NCBI GenBank assembly: GCA_964538025.1
Contig: CAZICZ010000006.1
Span: forward strand, 1-64,000
Origin: UBA5078 sp964538025
GTDB lineage: Bacteria > Pseudomonadota > Gammaproteobacteria > Pseudomonadales > Pseudohongiellaceae
Length of the DNA stretch: 64,000 bases
Direction of reading: 5' to 3'
The translations under genes and the position numbers were made by a program. This document shows, in pieces, positions 33,948-41,784 of the stretch. Numbering within the stretch: position 1 is the stretch's first letter; each line of letters starts with the position of its first letter. The notes under the pieces were generated by a model. The model was not told the origin of the DNA, did no database searches, and worked only from the letters and a program-made list of their open reading frames with translations.

Positions 33948-35285
33948 TCAGATTCCGTAAGCCTTGCAGAGTAATTCCAGAGGGTGCGTGTGTTCACCGG
34001 GAATGTCCTGCTGTTTCAGATTATGTTCGATGTGTCTGCCGGCCACGGGGCAATCGGAGCCATAGTGATCTGCTTCCTGTTGCTTCACCTGTCGAACAAC
34101 GGGCTGAACGATCTTGTTGGCAAACGCCATCGATTCCTTTTTCACGCCGTAGGTCCCGTCGTGACCCGAGCAGCGTTCTATGGCACTGACGGTTGTGCCC
34201 GGTACCAGTTCCAGAATCTGTCGTGTCTTGGGTCCAATATTCTGCACGCGTTGGTGGCAGGCGACGTGGTAGCTCACCTTGCCAAGCGGCTGTTTGAAAT
34301 CCGTGTTGAAACTGCCGTCCTTATAAAGGCGGTGCAGATACTCGAAGGGGTCGCAGAAGGCCTTTGCCACCGCCTGCACACGGGGATCCTCGGGATAAAT
34401 CAGCGGCAATTCCTGTTTGTACATCAGCACACAGGAGGGTACAGCAGCAATGATGGTGTAGCCCTGCTCTGCTTTTTCATGCAGTTGCGGCAGGTTCAGA
34501 TCCAGCAGGTGGCGAACTGACTTCAAGTCTCCCAGTTCCAGCTTTGGCATTCCGCAGCAATGTTCGCGCGCCATTAATTCCACATGAATTCCGTTATGCT
34601 GCAGCACTTTGACAAGACTTTCACCCACATTGGGTTCGTTGTAGTTGCAGTAGCACGTGGTGAACAGCAGTACCTTTCTCTGCGCATTGCCTGCGGCTTC
34701 CTGCGCATTCAGGCGGGGGGCGAGAGTCGTGCGCAGCGTTGGACGCTGGTACTCGGGCAGGTGTGCCTCCTGATGGATCGCCAGGGTCTTGTCCAGCAAG
34801 CCTCTGAGCGTGGGGTTGTGATTGGCCGCATTGACCAGCGAATTGATGACGGGAGCAGTGGCAAGTTTGCCCACCATATCCGTGCTGGTGATCAGTCTGT
34901 CACGCAGCGTGCTGTTTCCTTTTTCGAAATGCGTGATCTTCGCGCGCAGCATCAGGTGCGGGAAATCGACATTCCATTCATGGGGAGGCACATAGGGGCA
35001 TTTCGTGAGATAGCACAGATCGCACAAATAGCACTGATCCACGACCTTCTGGTAATCCGCCACATCGACGCCGTCGACCTCCATGGTGGGACTTTCGTCG
35101 ACGAGATCGAAAAGCACGGGAAACGCATTGCACAGACTGACACAGCGTCGACATCCATGACAGATATCAAACACCCGTTCCAATTCCTTGTTGAGTGCCG
35201 TGGCATCGTAAAACAGGGGGTCATTCTGGTTCAGAGGGTGGCGTGTGGGCGCTGACAAACCGCCCTCTCGTTTTTCTTCTGCCAT
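33948..35285 (-). CDS. HdrD/GlpC-like Fe-S oxidoreductase (two 4Fe-4S ferredoxin motifs, two CCG domains)
   Basis: A 445-residue electron-transfer protein. Two ferredoxin-type clusters are visible: CHGCRRCVSLC (near residue 42) and CYLCDLCYLTKCP (near residue 85). Two cysteine-rich CCG domains follow, with TTCYCNYNEPNVGE…EHCCGMPKLELG and YHVACHQRV…IERCSGHDGTYG; the second has lost part of the usual CCG pair (CSG). The ATG at 35285 has CGGAG 6 bases upstream and is preferred over one at 35306. Such proteins pass electrons between quinone or flavin and thiol or peroxide enzymes. It lies between rubrerythrin and DUF3501. Confidence 0.92.
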   Translation of the reverse strand: MAEEKREGGLSAPTRHPLNQNDPLFYDATALNKELERVFDICHGCRRCVSLCNAFPVLFDLVDESPTMEVDGVDVADYQKVVDQCYLCDLCYLTKCPYVPPHEWNVDFPHLMLRAKITHFEKGNSTLRDRLITSTDMVGKLATAPVINSLVNAANHNPTLRGLLDKTLAIHQEAHLPEYQRPTLRTTLAPRLNAQEAAGNAQRKVLLFTTCYCNYNEPNVGESLVKVLQHNGIHVELMAREHCCGMPKLELGDLKSVRHLLDLNLPQLHEKAEQGYTIIAAVPSCVLMYKQELPLIYPEDPRVQAVAKAFCDPFEYLHRLYKDGSFNTDFKQPLGKVSYHVACHQRVQNIGPKTRQILELVPGTTVSAIERCSGHDGTYGVKKESMAFANKIVQPVVRQVKQQEADHYGSDCPVAGRHIEHNLKQQDIPGEHTHPLELLCKAYGI

Positions 35286-35409
35286 GGCAATCTCCGAGTG
35301 AGGCATCGCCTCGTCGTGACAGGAGGCTCACTGACGCCCCGCACCGTCCCGGCGCCTGAGGCGCGGACACGGGGCAGAGAGTCAGGAGGATGAAGCGGAA
35401 ACCGCGGGC

Positions 35410-35829
35410 TTATTGATCCAGCGAATCCAACGCCTTCTGGAAACGATTGGCGTGGGAGCGTTCCGCCTTGGCCAGGGTTTCCATCCAGTCGGCGATCTCA
35501 TCGAAGCCTTCGTCACGGGCATCTTTCGCCATGCCGGGATACATATCGGTGTATTCGTGAGTCTCCCCCGCCACGGCGGAGCGCAGGTTATCGGCCGTTC
35601 CGCCAATCGGCATGCCCGTCGCCGGGTCACCTACCGCTTCCAGATACTCGAGATGGCCGTGGGCATGCCCGGTCTCCCCTTCCGCTGTGGAGCGGAACAA
35701 GGCAGAGACATCGTTATAACCTTCGACATCGGCCTTCTGGGCGAAATACAGGTAGCGGCGGTTCGCTTGGGACTCGCCGGCAAAGGCTGCTTTGAGATTG
35801 GCTTCCGTCTTAGATCCTTTCAATGACAT
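35410..35829 (-). CDS. Rubrerythrin family diiron protein (no rubredoxin domain)
   Basis: A 139-residue four-helix ferritin-like protein. Diiron ligands are seen in the repeated ExxH/E pattern: AGESQANRRY, EGETGHAHGHLEYL, AGETHEYTDM and AERSHANRF. The C-terminal rubredoxin domain of classical rubrerythrin is missing, so it is of the erythrin/sulerythrin type and needs an external electron donor. The neighbouring Fe-S protein is the obvious candidate. AGGAGA lies 7 bases before the ATG at 35829. It is the first gene of the operon, probably for peroxide or oxygen detoxification. Confidence 0.93.
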   Translation of the reverse strand: MSLKGSKTEANLKAAFAGESQANRRYLYFAQKADVEGYNDVSALFRSTAEGETGHAHGHLEYLEAVGDPATGMPIGGTADNLRSAVAGETHEYTDMYPGMAKDARDEGFDEIADWMETLAKAERSHANRFQKALDSLDQ

Positions 35830-36026
35830 TTCAGGTCTCCTGATATTGTTGGTCTTCTTGCGGATGTACACATCGACGCGGGGCTACATGCCCGCCGTCA
35901 GCCCGCTAAGGCGTGCTGGCACGATAGGGTACTCGCGCGCCAGATACTAATACATTTTTTGAACCGGGTTTGATAGGCAAAGCGGATGAGTGAGACGGCC
36001 CGGTCTGGGATTCCCCTGGGGAGATT

Positions 36027-36035
36027 TGCTAAACT
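36027..36035 (+). promoter_or_regulatory. Extended -10 promoter of slyD
   Basis: TGC-TAAACT has the TGn extension and a fair -10 box. The expected start of transcription is near 36042, leaving about 25 bases of leader. No -35 match is needed or seen. Confidence 0.45.
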
Positions 36036-36066
36036 CGCCGCTCTTTTGACATCAGGATTTCACGCC

Positions 36067-36603
36067 ATGACCACAGCGCACGACGCCTCCTCCCCTTTGG
36101 CAATTGCCGACGATTGCGCGGTAGCCTTTCACTACAAGCTTTGCGAAGTACTGCCAAACGGAGAGCATGGCCCCTGGTTGGAGCAGTCGGCGGGAGACCG
36201 GCCCTTGTGGTACCTGCACGGACATGCCAACGTCATTTCGGGCCTTGAAGCGGCGCTGACAGGCAAAAAGGTGGGGGACAAGATCGAGATTACCCTGTCC
36301 CCGGAACAGGCCTATGGGGAGCGACGTTCCAATTCCCTGCAACGTGTTCCGATCAAGCACCTGCACCTGAATCCCACCCAGAAAAAACTCGCCCCGGGCA
36401 TGGTGGTTGCGGTGCAGACCCACCGTGGCGTCATCAGTGCGCTGGTCGTGAAAGCCGGGCGTTTCAATGTCGACATCGACACGAACCACCCCTTTGCCGG
36501 GCGCACGCTGCATTATGAAGTGGAGATCGTCGAAGTCCGCAAAGCCAGTGCGGAAGAAGTGGCGCACCGGCATGTTCATGGGCCCGGTGCCCACCATCAC
36601 TAA
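36067..36603 (+). CDS. slyD: SlyD-like FKBP-type peptidyl-prolyl isomerase
   Basis: A 178-residue FKBP/IF-domain protein. The FKBP half is interrupted by the chaperone IF domain (residues ~80–140), and the conserved ALTGKKVGDKIEITLSPE…AYG segment marks the family. The histidine-rich tail HRHVHGPGAHHH is expected to bind nickel or other metals. The ATG at 36067 follows AGGA by about 9 bases; a longer frame from 35986 runs through the promoter. The stop overlaps the metR stop on the opposite strand (CTAA). Confidence 0.92.
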   Translation: MTTAHDASSPLAIADDCAVAFHYKLCEVLPNGEHGPWLEQSAGDRPLWYLHGHANVISGLEAALTGKKVGDKIEITLSPEQAYGERRSNSLQRVPIKHLHLNPTQKKLAPGMVVAVQTHRGVISALVVKAGRFNVDIDTNHPFAGRTLHYEVEIVEVRKASAEEVAHRHVHGPGAHHH

Positions 36604-37526
36604 GCCTTGTCGGTCAGAGGGCGGATGCCCGTGAGCGTGCGGAAGCAGGTTTCCTTGGCGATGCGAAGGAATTCCCGCATGTAGGGCGATTCCCGTTGCT
36701 CCTCGCGGACAGCCATGTAAAGCGTGGAGCTCAGCCCCTCTTCTCCCAGGGCAACGGCCGTAATGTGGCCACCCGCCAGATAAGGCGCCAGCGCCCAGTT
36801 GGGCAGTGCACACACGCCTCGGCCGCTGGCCACCAGCTGGATCATCATCAAGGTGAGCTCGGCCGTACGCACCGCCAGGGGCTCCACATCCGCAGGACGC
36901 AGGAAATGGGTGAATACATCCAGGCGCTGCTGGTCCACCGGATAGGTAATCAGTGTCTCCTCCCGCAGCGCCTGCGGTGTGACAAACGCCTGTTGCGCCA
37001 GGGGGTGCGTGTTGGCGACTGCCAGCAGGATTTCAAAGCGGAACAGGGGCTCGTAATGAATGCCCGTGATTGCCTGAGGCTCTGACGTAATCACCACGTC
37101 GAGCCGCCCCTTTTCCAGCGCCGGCAACGGAACAAAATTGAATGCCGTGCTCAGGTCCACCTCGACGTCGCGCCAGTGATTGCGATACTCATTGATCGCG
37201 GGCATCAGCCAGTCGAAACAGCTGTGACATTCAATGGCGATGTGCAAACGCCCGGTCTGACCGCCGGCGAAGCGCTGGAGGTCACGCTCTGTGGCGTTCA
37301 TCAGGGGCAAGACGGTCCGGGCGGTTTCCAGCAGACGTTCCCCGGCTGCCGTGAGCCGTAGTGGGCGTGACTTGCGTATAAACAGGCTGACACCAAGCCG
37401 CGACTCAATCTCCTTCACCTGATGGGAGAGGGCGGACTGCGTCAGAAAGAGTTTGTCGGCCGCCATCACCAGGCTGCCATAATCGGCAATCGCGACAATC
37501 GTCTTCAGGTGTTTGATTTCCAGCAT
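36600..37526 (-). CDS. metR: LysR family regulator MetR
   Basis: MetR activates methionine synthesis genes with homocysteine as coactivator. The 308-residue product matches MetR along its length: IKHLKTIVAIADYGSL at the start, TQSALSHQVKEIESRLG in the recognition helix, and the diagnostic IAIECHSCFDWLMPA in the effector domain. The ATG at 37526 has GAGG 6 bases upstream. Only 27 bases separate it from the 760-aa gene, so both are probably transcribed from the promoter at 39861 that carries a MetR box. Confidence 0.93.
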   Translation of the reverse strand: MLEIKHLKTIVAIADYGSLVMAADKLFLTQSALSHQVKEIESRLGVSLFIRKSRPLRLTAAGERLLETARTVLPLMNATERDLQRFAGGQTGRLHIAIECHSCFDWLMPAINEYRNHWRDVEVDLSTAFNFVPLPALEKGRLDVVITSEPQAITGIHYEPLFRFEILLAVANTHPLAQQAFVTPQALREETLITYPVDQQRLDVFTHFLRPADVEPLAVRTAELTLMMIQLVASGRGVCALPNWALAPYLAGGHITAVALGEEGLSSTLYMAVREEQRESPYMREFLRIAKETCFRTLTGIRPLTDKA

Positions 37527-37553
37527 GGGCGCCTCGTTCAAATCGTCCGGCCA

Positions 37554-39836
37554 TCAGGCCGCCGGTTTTGTGATCTGGGCAATCAGTTTGCGGTTGGTCA
37601 CCACTTCGAAGAAGCGTTCCTCTGAGACATGGTCTTCCACCGGTGATTCATTTCGCCAGAGACCTATCTGTCCTTCACGAATGACAAGATCGTGCATTTT
37701 GCCTGCAACATCGGGGTATTTGCCGACGTGCAGGATCACAGGCTTGCCGTTGATCTTGACTGTCAGCCGCTTGAGTATGATTTCCTGCTGCAGTTTTTCG
37801 AAGCCAACGGCGTCCAGCAGAATGCCGTTGACGTTGTAGCGGATCGTGTTCTGCCCTTTCTCGCCACGATCGCTTTCCCCGTGATCGAGCGCAAACACCT
37901 CGACATTGAACACGCCGCCCTGCAGGAGCTTGCGCAGCTTCCAGGTGCAGGAGGAAAGCCGGTCTGCCTTTCCGATGGCCCCTGAGATCATGATGGGCTT
38001 GTCTTCATCGTAGAGGTACAGCGGCGCGGCGTCCGCATAGCAAAGGCCAATGCCCAGCTCCAGCTTGGGCAATCCCATCTGTTCGGAGTACCGGTTGTTT
38101 GCCTCCACGACGGAGAGCATGGCCTTGGCCAGACCACAGGCGCGCGCTACAGCAAACCATTGCTGCGGACGCTGTTCGTATTCCAGCAAGCTCAGGATGA
38201 CGGCGTCGCCCTCGATGAACACCTTGTTGGCGCCATACACGGGCAGCAGGGCATTGATCGGGCTGAAAAAGCGCAGGCTGAAATACGAGGCAGGGTTGAG
38301 GTCCTTGTTTTGCAGTTCTTCGGTGACCGTTGTGGACCCTCGCACGTCCGCCTTGATGATGGCGTGGTGAACGATACGGTCTTCGTCATCCTGCTGCTCG
38401 TTGGCCGTGAGCAGCGCGTAAAGCGTTCCCGCTTCGCGGGACAGCTTGATCTCATCCTCCTTGCGCAGAATTCGCAGCCGGTTGAAGGCGCGGTGGGCAA
38501 GTCGGTAATACTTCAGGTGCCGCCGGAAAAGACTGATGTCCTGCACAATCGAGAGGGTGCTCTCCAGCTTGCGAGGTCCTTCTTCCTGTTTGATCTGGGC
38601 AATGGCATCGGAAAATTGCTTCCGCTGGGCCTCGGTAAACGGTTTTGCAGCCTGACTGCGGCTCTGCAGTTTCTTGAGGTCAATTTGTCCGGCCAGATAC
38701 TGGCACAGCAACTTGCCTTCCGTTTGCTCCGCGAGCACCGCAGACCACAGGCGTCTTACGTGGCGAGAGGCAATGAGGAGGCGAAAGAGGCCGCGTTTCT
38801 GCAAGGTTTTGGCGAGGCTCTGCACCGTCTTGCTGCGCTTTTTTACCTGCCCGCGCGCACGCCACCAGGCTCCAAGGCCGGCGTCTTTGCGAAGCGTCCG
38901 CAGGGCTTGTTCCTGTTTTTCGATATCCAGCAACAGGGCGAGATTGTCCGGGCTGTCGAGCCAGCAGAAGTCCTCGTGAAGCGTTCGTTGGCTATCGACT
39001 GCCATGCCCATGAATTTTTGTGTCTGAAACAAACCGCCCAGATCGTCATACAGTTCGGGTGTCCCACTGGCGCTCACCATCAGCGGCGTCATGGCAAGTT
39101 CCGGCAGGTCTGCCTGGAGAAGGGATTCCACGGCGGCATTCAAGGCATTGAAGCCGGCATCCTCAGTATCGCCGCCCCAAAGGCGATAATGGTCGATCAA
39201 AAAGGCCGAGGCGCTCGGGTCGCTGGTAAAGAGCATTGGATTCAGGCGCAGATCCAGCGCCTTGTGCTCCTGCAGCGGCAAAAACTGTTGGCGGATATCC
39301 CCCAGCTGACGTGTCTCTACCCTTTCCAGCTGGGTAAAGATCTGGCTGTTCACGGCCAACAGCAGGCTGTCGTAATTGCGCTGCAGCCAGAACAGCTTCT
39401 GATTTGTGCTCAGCGTGTTGGCGGACGAGCGCTCCTGAGATTCCGTCGAGCTCGCCTTCAATTCATCGATTGCGGTATCCAGCAGGCTTTGTGTGGTGCT
39501 CAGAATGAACTTGAGCAGGGCGAACTCCAGCAGGCGGACATCGTCCACGCTCAGGTCTGTCTTCACGCGGTGAATGAGCCCCGTCATGACATCCAAATAG
39601 CTGGCGCGCAGGGGGTTGAACACAGAGGTGTCCCGACTCTGGGGACTCTGGGCCATGGCGTCCTGCAGCAGCGTCGTCGCCAGCCGTCTCACATCAGCAG
39701 CGAATTTGGGGCTCATGCGCACATCAACGTGGTAGTTGTCGACACCGCGGCGCAGGTTTTCCAGGGAGATGTGCAGGGGGGGTAACACCTGCACATCTGT
39801 GGGCTGGGCGAAAAGAAAAGTCTCTGTCACGGGCAT
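37554..39836 (-). CDS. Large protein of unknown function with a degenerate class III nucleotidyl-cyclase-like region
   Basis: I do not recognise a named family for this 760-residue protein. Residues 1–480 are mostly helical and soluble, with charged segments and no signal peptide or membrane span. From residue ~490 the sequence follows the order of class III cyclase motifs: IKADVRGSTTVTEEL (first metal Asp, D497), VFIEGDAVILSLLE (second metal Asp, D544), LELGIGLCYADAAP in the strand before the hinge, and AIGKADRLSS, where canonical enzymes have V-N-x-A-x-R. Here R626 is kept but the Asn is Gly. About 100 further residues follow. Both metal sites are present, so nucleotide binding is possible; cyclase activity is doubtful. 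CGGAG precedes the ATG. metR follows directly. Confidence 0.85.
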   Translation of the reverse strand: MPVTETFLFAQPTDVQVLPPLHISLENLRRGVDNYHVDVRMSPKFAADVRRLATTLLQDAMAQSPQSRDTSVFNPLRASYLDVMTGLIHRVKTDLSVDDVRLLEFALLKFILSTTQSLLDTAIDELKASSTESQERSSANTLSTNQKLFWLQRNYDSLLLAVNSQIFTQLERVETRQLGDIRQQFLPLQEHKALDLRLNPMLFTSDPSASAFLIDHYRLWGGDTEDAGFNALNAAVESLLQADLPELAMTPLMVSASGTPELYDDLGGLFQTQKFMGMAVDSQRTLHEDFCWLDSPDNLALLLDIEKQEQALRTLRKDAGLGAWWRARGQVKKRSKTVQSLAKTLQKRGLFRLLIASRHVRRLWSAVLAEQTEGKLLCQYLAGQIDLKKLQSRSQAAKPFTEAQRKQFSDAIAQIKQEEGPRKLESTLSIVQDISLFRRHLKYYRLAHRAFNRLRILRKEDEIKLSREAGTLYALLTANEQQDDEDRIVHHAIIKADVRGSTTVTEELQNKDLNPASYFSLRFFSPINALLPVYGANKVFIEGDAVILSLLEYEQRPQQWFAVARACGLAKAMLSVVEANNRYSEQMGLPKLELGIGLCYADAAPLYLYDEDKPIMISGAIGKADRLSSCTWKLRKLLQGGVFNVEVFALDHGESDRGEKGQNTIRYNVNGILLDAVGFEKLQQEIILKRLTVKINGKPVILHVGKYPDVAGKMHDLVIREGQIGLWRNESPVEDHVSEERFFEVVTNRKLIAQITKPAA

Positions 39837-39857
39837 CGGCTCCGGAGGGAAGGAAGA

Positions 39858-39870
39858 TGAATTATATTCA
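39858..39870 (-). promoter_or_regulatory. MetR-type binding site over the -10 box of the 760-aa/metR unit
   Basis: TGAATTATATTCA is a perfect inverted repeat and an exact match to the MetR consensus TGAA-N5-TTCA. On the − strand it contains TATAAT (39866–39861), a perfect -10 element about 25 bases before the ATG of the cyclase-like gene; the -35 match is weak. Binding here should repress, or require alternative positioning to activate, the operon that encodes MetR itself. Confidence 0.65.
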
Positions 39871-40004
39871 TATTTGTTCGTTCAGCCATGGCTGTATTCG
39901 CGAGGTGTCGGGCGCGTCACACCGTGACGATCCCTATGCCTAATTTGGGAAAAAGAAACGAAAAAGCGCCCGGAATTCGGGTAATAGGCAAGGTTTCGGC
40001 CCTG

Positions 40005-40013
40005 TGATATTGT
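40005..40013 (+). promoter_or_regulatory. Extended -10 promoter of the sulfite-oxidase-family gene
   Basis: TGA-TATTGT has the TGn extension and four of six matches to the -10 box. It lies 53 bases before the ATG at 40067. Confidence 0.4.
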
Positions 40014-40066
40014 CGCCCCTGCCGCTGTACGCGACCATCCATGACAGAAGAATAAGAGGAGTGACC

Positions 40067-41245
40067 ATGAACCAGGAAATCCCGGAAAGCCCCCAACGTC
40101 GAAAACTGCTGACCGACGCCATGAAGACGAGCGCCGTCGTCGCGGGAGCCAGTGCCTTCCCTTCGTGGTTAATGCCGGCTCTGGCGCAGGGAGAGGTTGA
40201 GGTGCCGTTTACCGATGTGCCCGATACTTTCCGCGTTCAGCCCGTCCGTCCCGGTGCTAATCACTATCTCGACACCAGCAAGATCAGCACTTTTTATACG
40301 CCGAATGACGATTTCTATCTGGTTCAGCACTACAACCAGCCCGAACTTGCGCCAGACAGTTACCAACTGCGGATCACCGGTCTGGTGGATCGGCCCTTGA
40401 GCTTTTCACTGGAGCAGCTGATGGCCCGCCCCGTCATTGAAAAGGACGTGGGCTTCGAATGCGGTGGCAACGGCGCACGTATTTTTCATGGGCTGGTCGG
40501 CAATGCGCGCTGGCGCGGCGTCAGTCTGCGCGACATTTTGCTGGAAGCGGGCATTCAGCCGGCAGGAAAGGAAATCGTGTTCTTCGGTGCCGACATGGGC
40601 GAGGAGGATCTGCGCGGCCGCAAGGTCGAAACCGCGTTTGCCCGCAGCCTGTCAGTGGAAGATGCCATGAGTGAGCACAATATGCTGGCGTTTCACATGA
40701 ACGGCGAACCGCTGCCGCATTTCCATGGCGCACCGCTACGGCTTCTGGTGCCCGGCTGGTACGGCGTTGCCAACGTCAAATGGCTGACCCAGATTCATGT
40801 GCAGGACACCCGCTACATGGGGCGGTTCATGGGACGCGATTACGTCACGTTAAAGCGCGAAGTCGTGGGCGGGCAGGAACGCTGGGTGGAGAATTCCGTG
40901 ACCCGAATGAATTTGAAGTCCGTGATCGCGCGCGTCACGCGTCGCGGCAACGACCATACCGTCACCGGGTTTGTCCTGAACGACGGCACCGCGCTGCGGA
41001 GCGTGGAAGTGAAAGTCGATGACGGCCCCTGGCAAGCGGCGGTGCTGGAGGAATCGGCATCACAATTCACGTGGAAGCCCTTCCGCTTCGACTGGAAGGA
41101 TGCCCGTCCTGGCGAACATACCCTGGTCTCGCGTGTGACGGACATCAACGGCAAGGTGCAGCTGCCGCAGAATGAACTGCCCGAGCGCGCCAGCTATTGG
41201 GAGGAGTTCGGGCAGTTCCCGCGTAAAATCACGATCGGTGGGTGA
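40067..41245 (+). CDS. Sulfite oxidase-family molybdopterin-dependent oxidoreductase, exported by Tat
   Basis: A 392-residue periplasmic molybdoenzyme of the SorA/SoxC/sulfite oxidase family. The N-terminus has a twin-arginine signal (RRKLLTDAMKTSAVVAG, cleavage near PALAQG). The molybdenum-ligating cysteine is in GFECGGNGARIF, where most relatives have ECAGN. The moco-domain segment LRLLVPGWYGVANVKWL and the C-terminal dimerisation domain (~residues 280–392) are clear. AGAGGAG precedes the ATG. No cytochrome c partner (SorB/SoxD) lies nearby; the next gene is an ACT-domain protein 17 bases on. Confidence 0.92.
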   Translation: MNQEIPESPQRRKLLTDAMKTSAVVAGASAFPSWLMPALAQGEVEVPFTDVPDTFRVQPVRPGANHYLDTSKISTFYTPNDDFYLVQHYNQPELAPDSYQLRITGLVDRPLSFSLEQLMARPVIEKDVGFECGGNGARIFHGLVGNARWRGVSLRDILLEAGIQPAGKEIVFFGADMGEEDLRGRKVETAFARSLSVEDAMSEHNMLAFHMNGEPLPHFHGAPLRLLVPGWYGVANVKWLTQIHVQDTRYMGRFMGRDYVTLKREVVGGQERWVENSVTRMNLKSVIARVTRRGNDHTVTGFVLNDGTALRSVEVKVDDGPWQAAVLEESASQFTWKPFRFDWKDARPGEHTLVSRVTDINGKVQLPQNELPERASYWEEFGQFPRKITIGG

Positions 41246-41262
41246 GGGACAGGAGAAAGACA

Positions 41263-41784
41263 GTGTCAACATTTCTGGTATTGACCATCATTGGGGACGA
41301 CAAGCCTGGGCTGGTCGGCTTGCTGTCCGAGACGATTGCTCGCCATGGCGGCAATTGGCTCGAAAGCAATATGTCCCATCTGGCAGGGAAATTTGCCGGC
41401 ATTCTGCGCGTCAGTGTCGGCGATGCCCAGGCGGATGCCCTGGTGCAGGATCTGCAGGGGCTTTCCTCCGTGCTCAAGTTGGTTGTGGAGAAAGTCAAGG
41501 TGTCCGACCCGGTTCAGCGCCTGCGCTCCCTGCGCCTGAGCCTGGTCGGAAACGACCGCCCCGGCATTATCAAGGAAATCTCCCGCGCGCTGGCCTCCGA
41601 GCAGGTAAACGTCGAGGAGCTCAGCACGCAGATTAGCAGTGCCCCCATGTCGGGAGAGGCACTCTTCAACGCACAGGCGGAGCTGCGAGTGCCCGTGGCG
41701 CTCGACGTCGATGCCTTGCAGCAGAAACTGGAACAGCTCGCCGATGATCTGATCGTGGAAATCAGTCTGTCGCCCATTGGCTAA
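41263..41784 (+). CDS. GcvR-like regulatory protein with two ACT domains
   Basis: A 173-residue protein with two ACT domains, LVLTIIGDDKPGLVGLLSE (residue ~4) and LRLSLVGNDRPGIIKEISR (residue ~92), the layout of GcvR, which modulates the activator GcvA of the glycine cleavage operon. GTG at 41263 is preferred because AGGAG lies 7 bases upstream. A gcvTHP operon is in this window, but no gcvA gene, so the partner is not known. The stop overlaps the HAD gene stop by four bases (CTAA). Confidence 0.88.
   Translation: MSTFLVLTIIGDDKPGLVGLLSETIARHGGNWLESNMSHLAGKFAGILRVSVGDAQADALVQDLQGLSSVLKLVVEKVKVSDPVQRLRSLRLSLVGNDRPGIIKEISRALASEQVNVEELSTQISSAPMSGEALFNAQAELRVPVALDVDALQQKLEQLADDLIVEISLSPIG

Noticed and set aside
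38160..39785. 541-codon open frame on the + strand opposite the cyclase-like gene
   Set aside because: It is antisense to a gene with clear domain motifs, promoter and ribosome binding site; the translated sequence shows no recognisable fold and follows from high GC at third positions.
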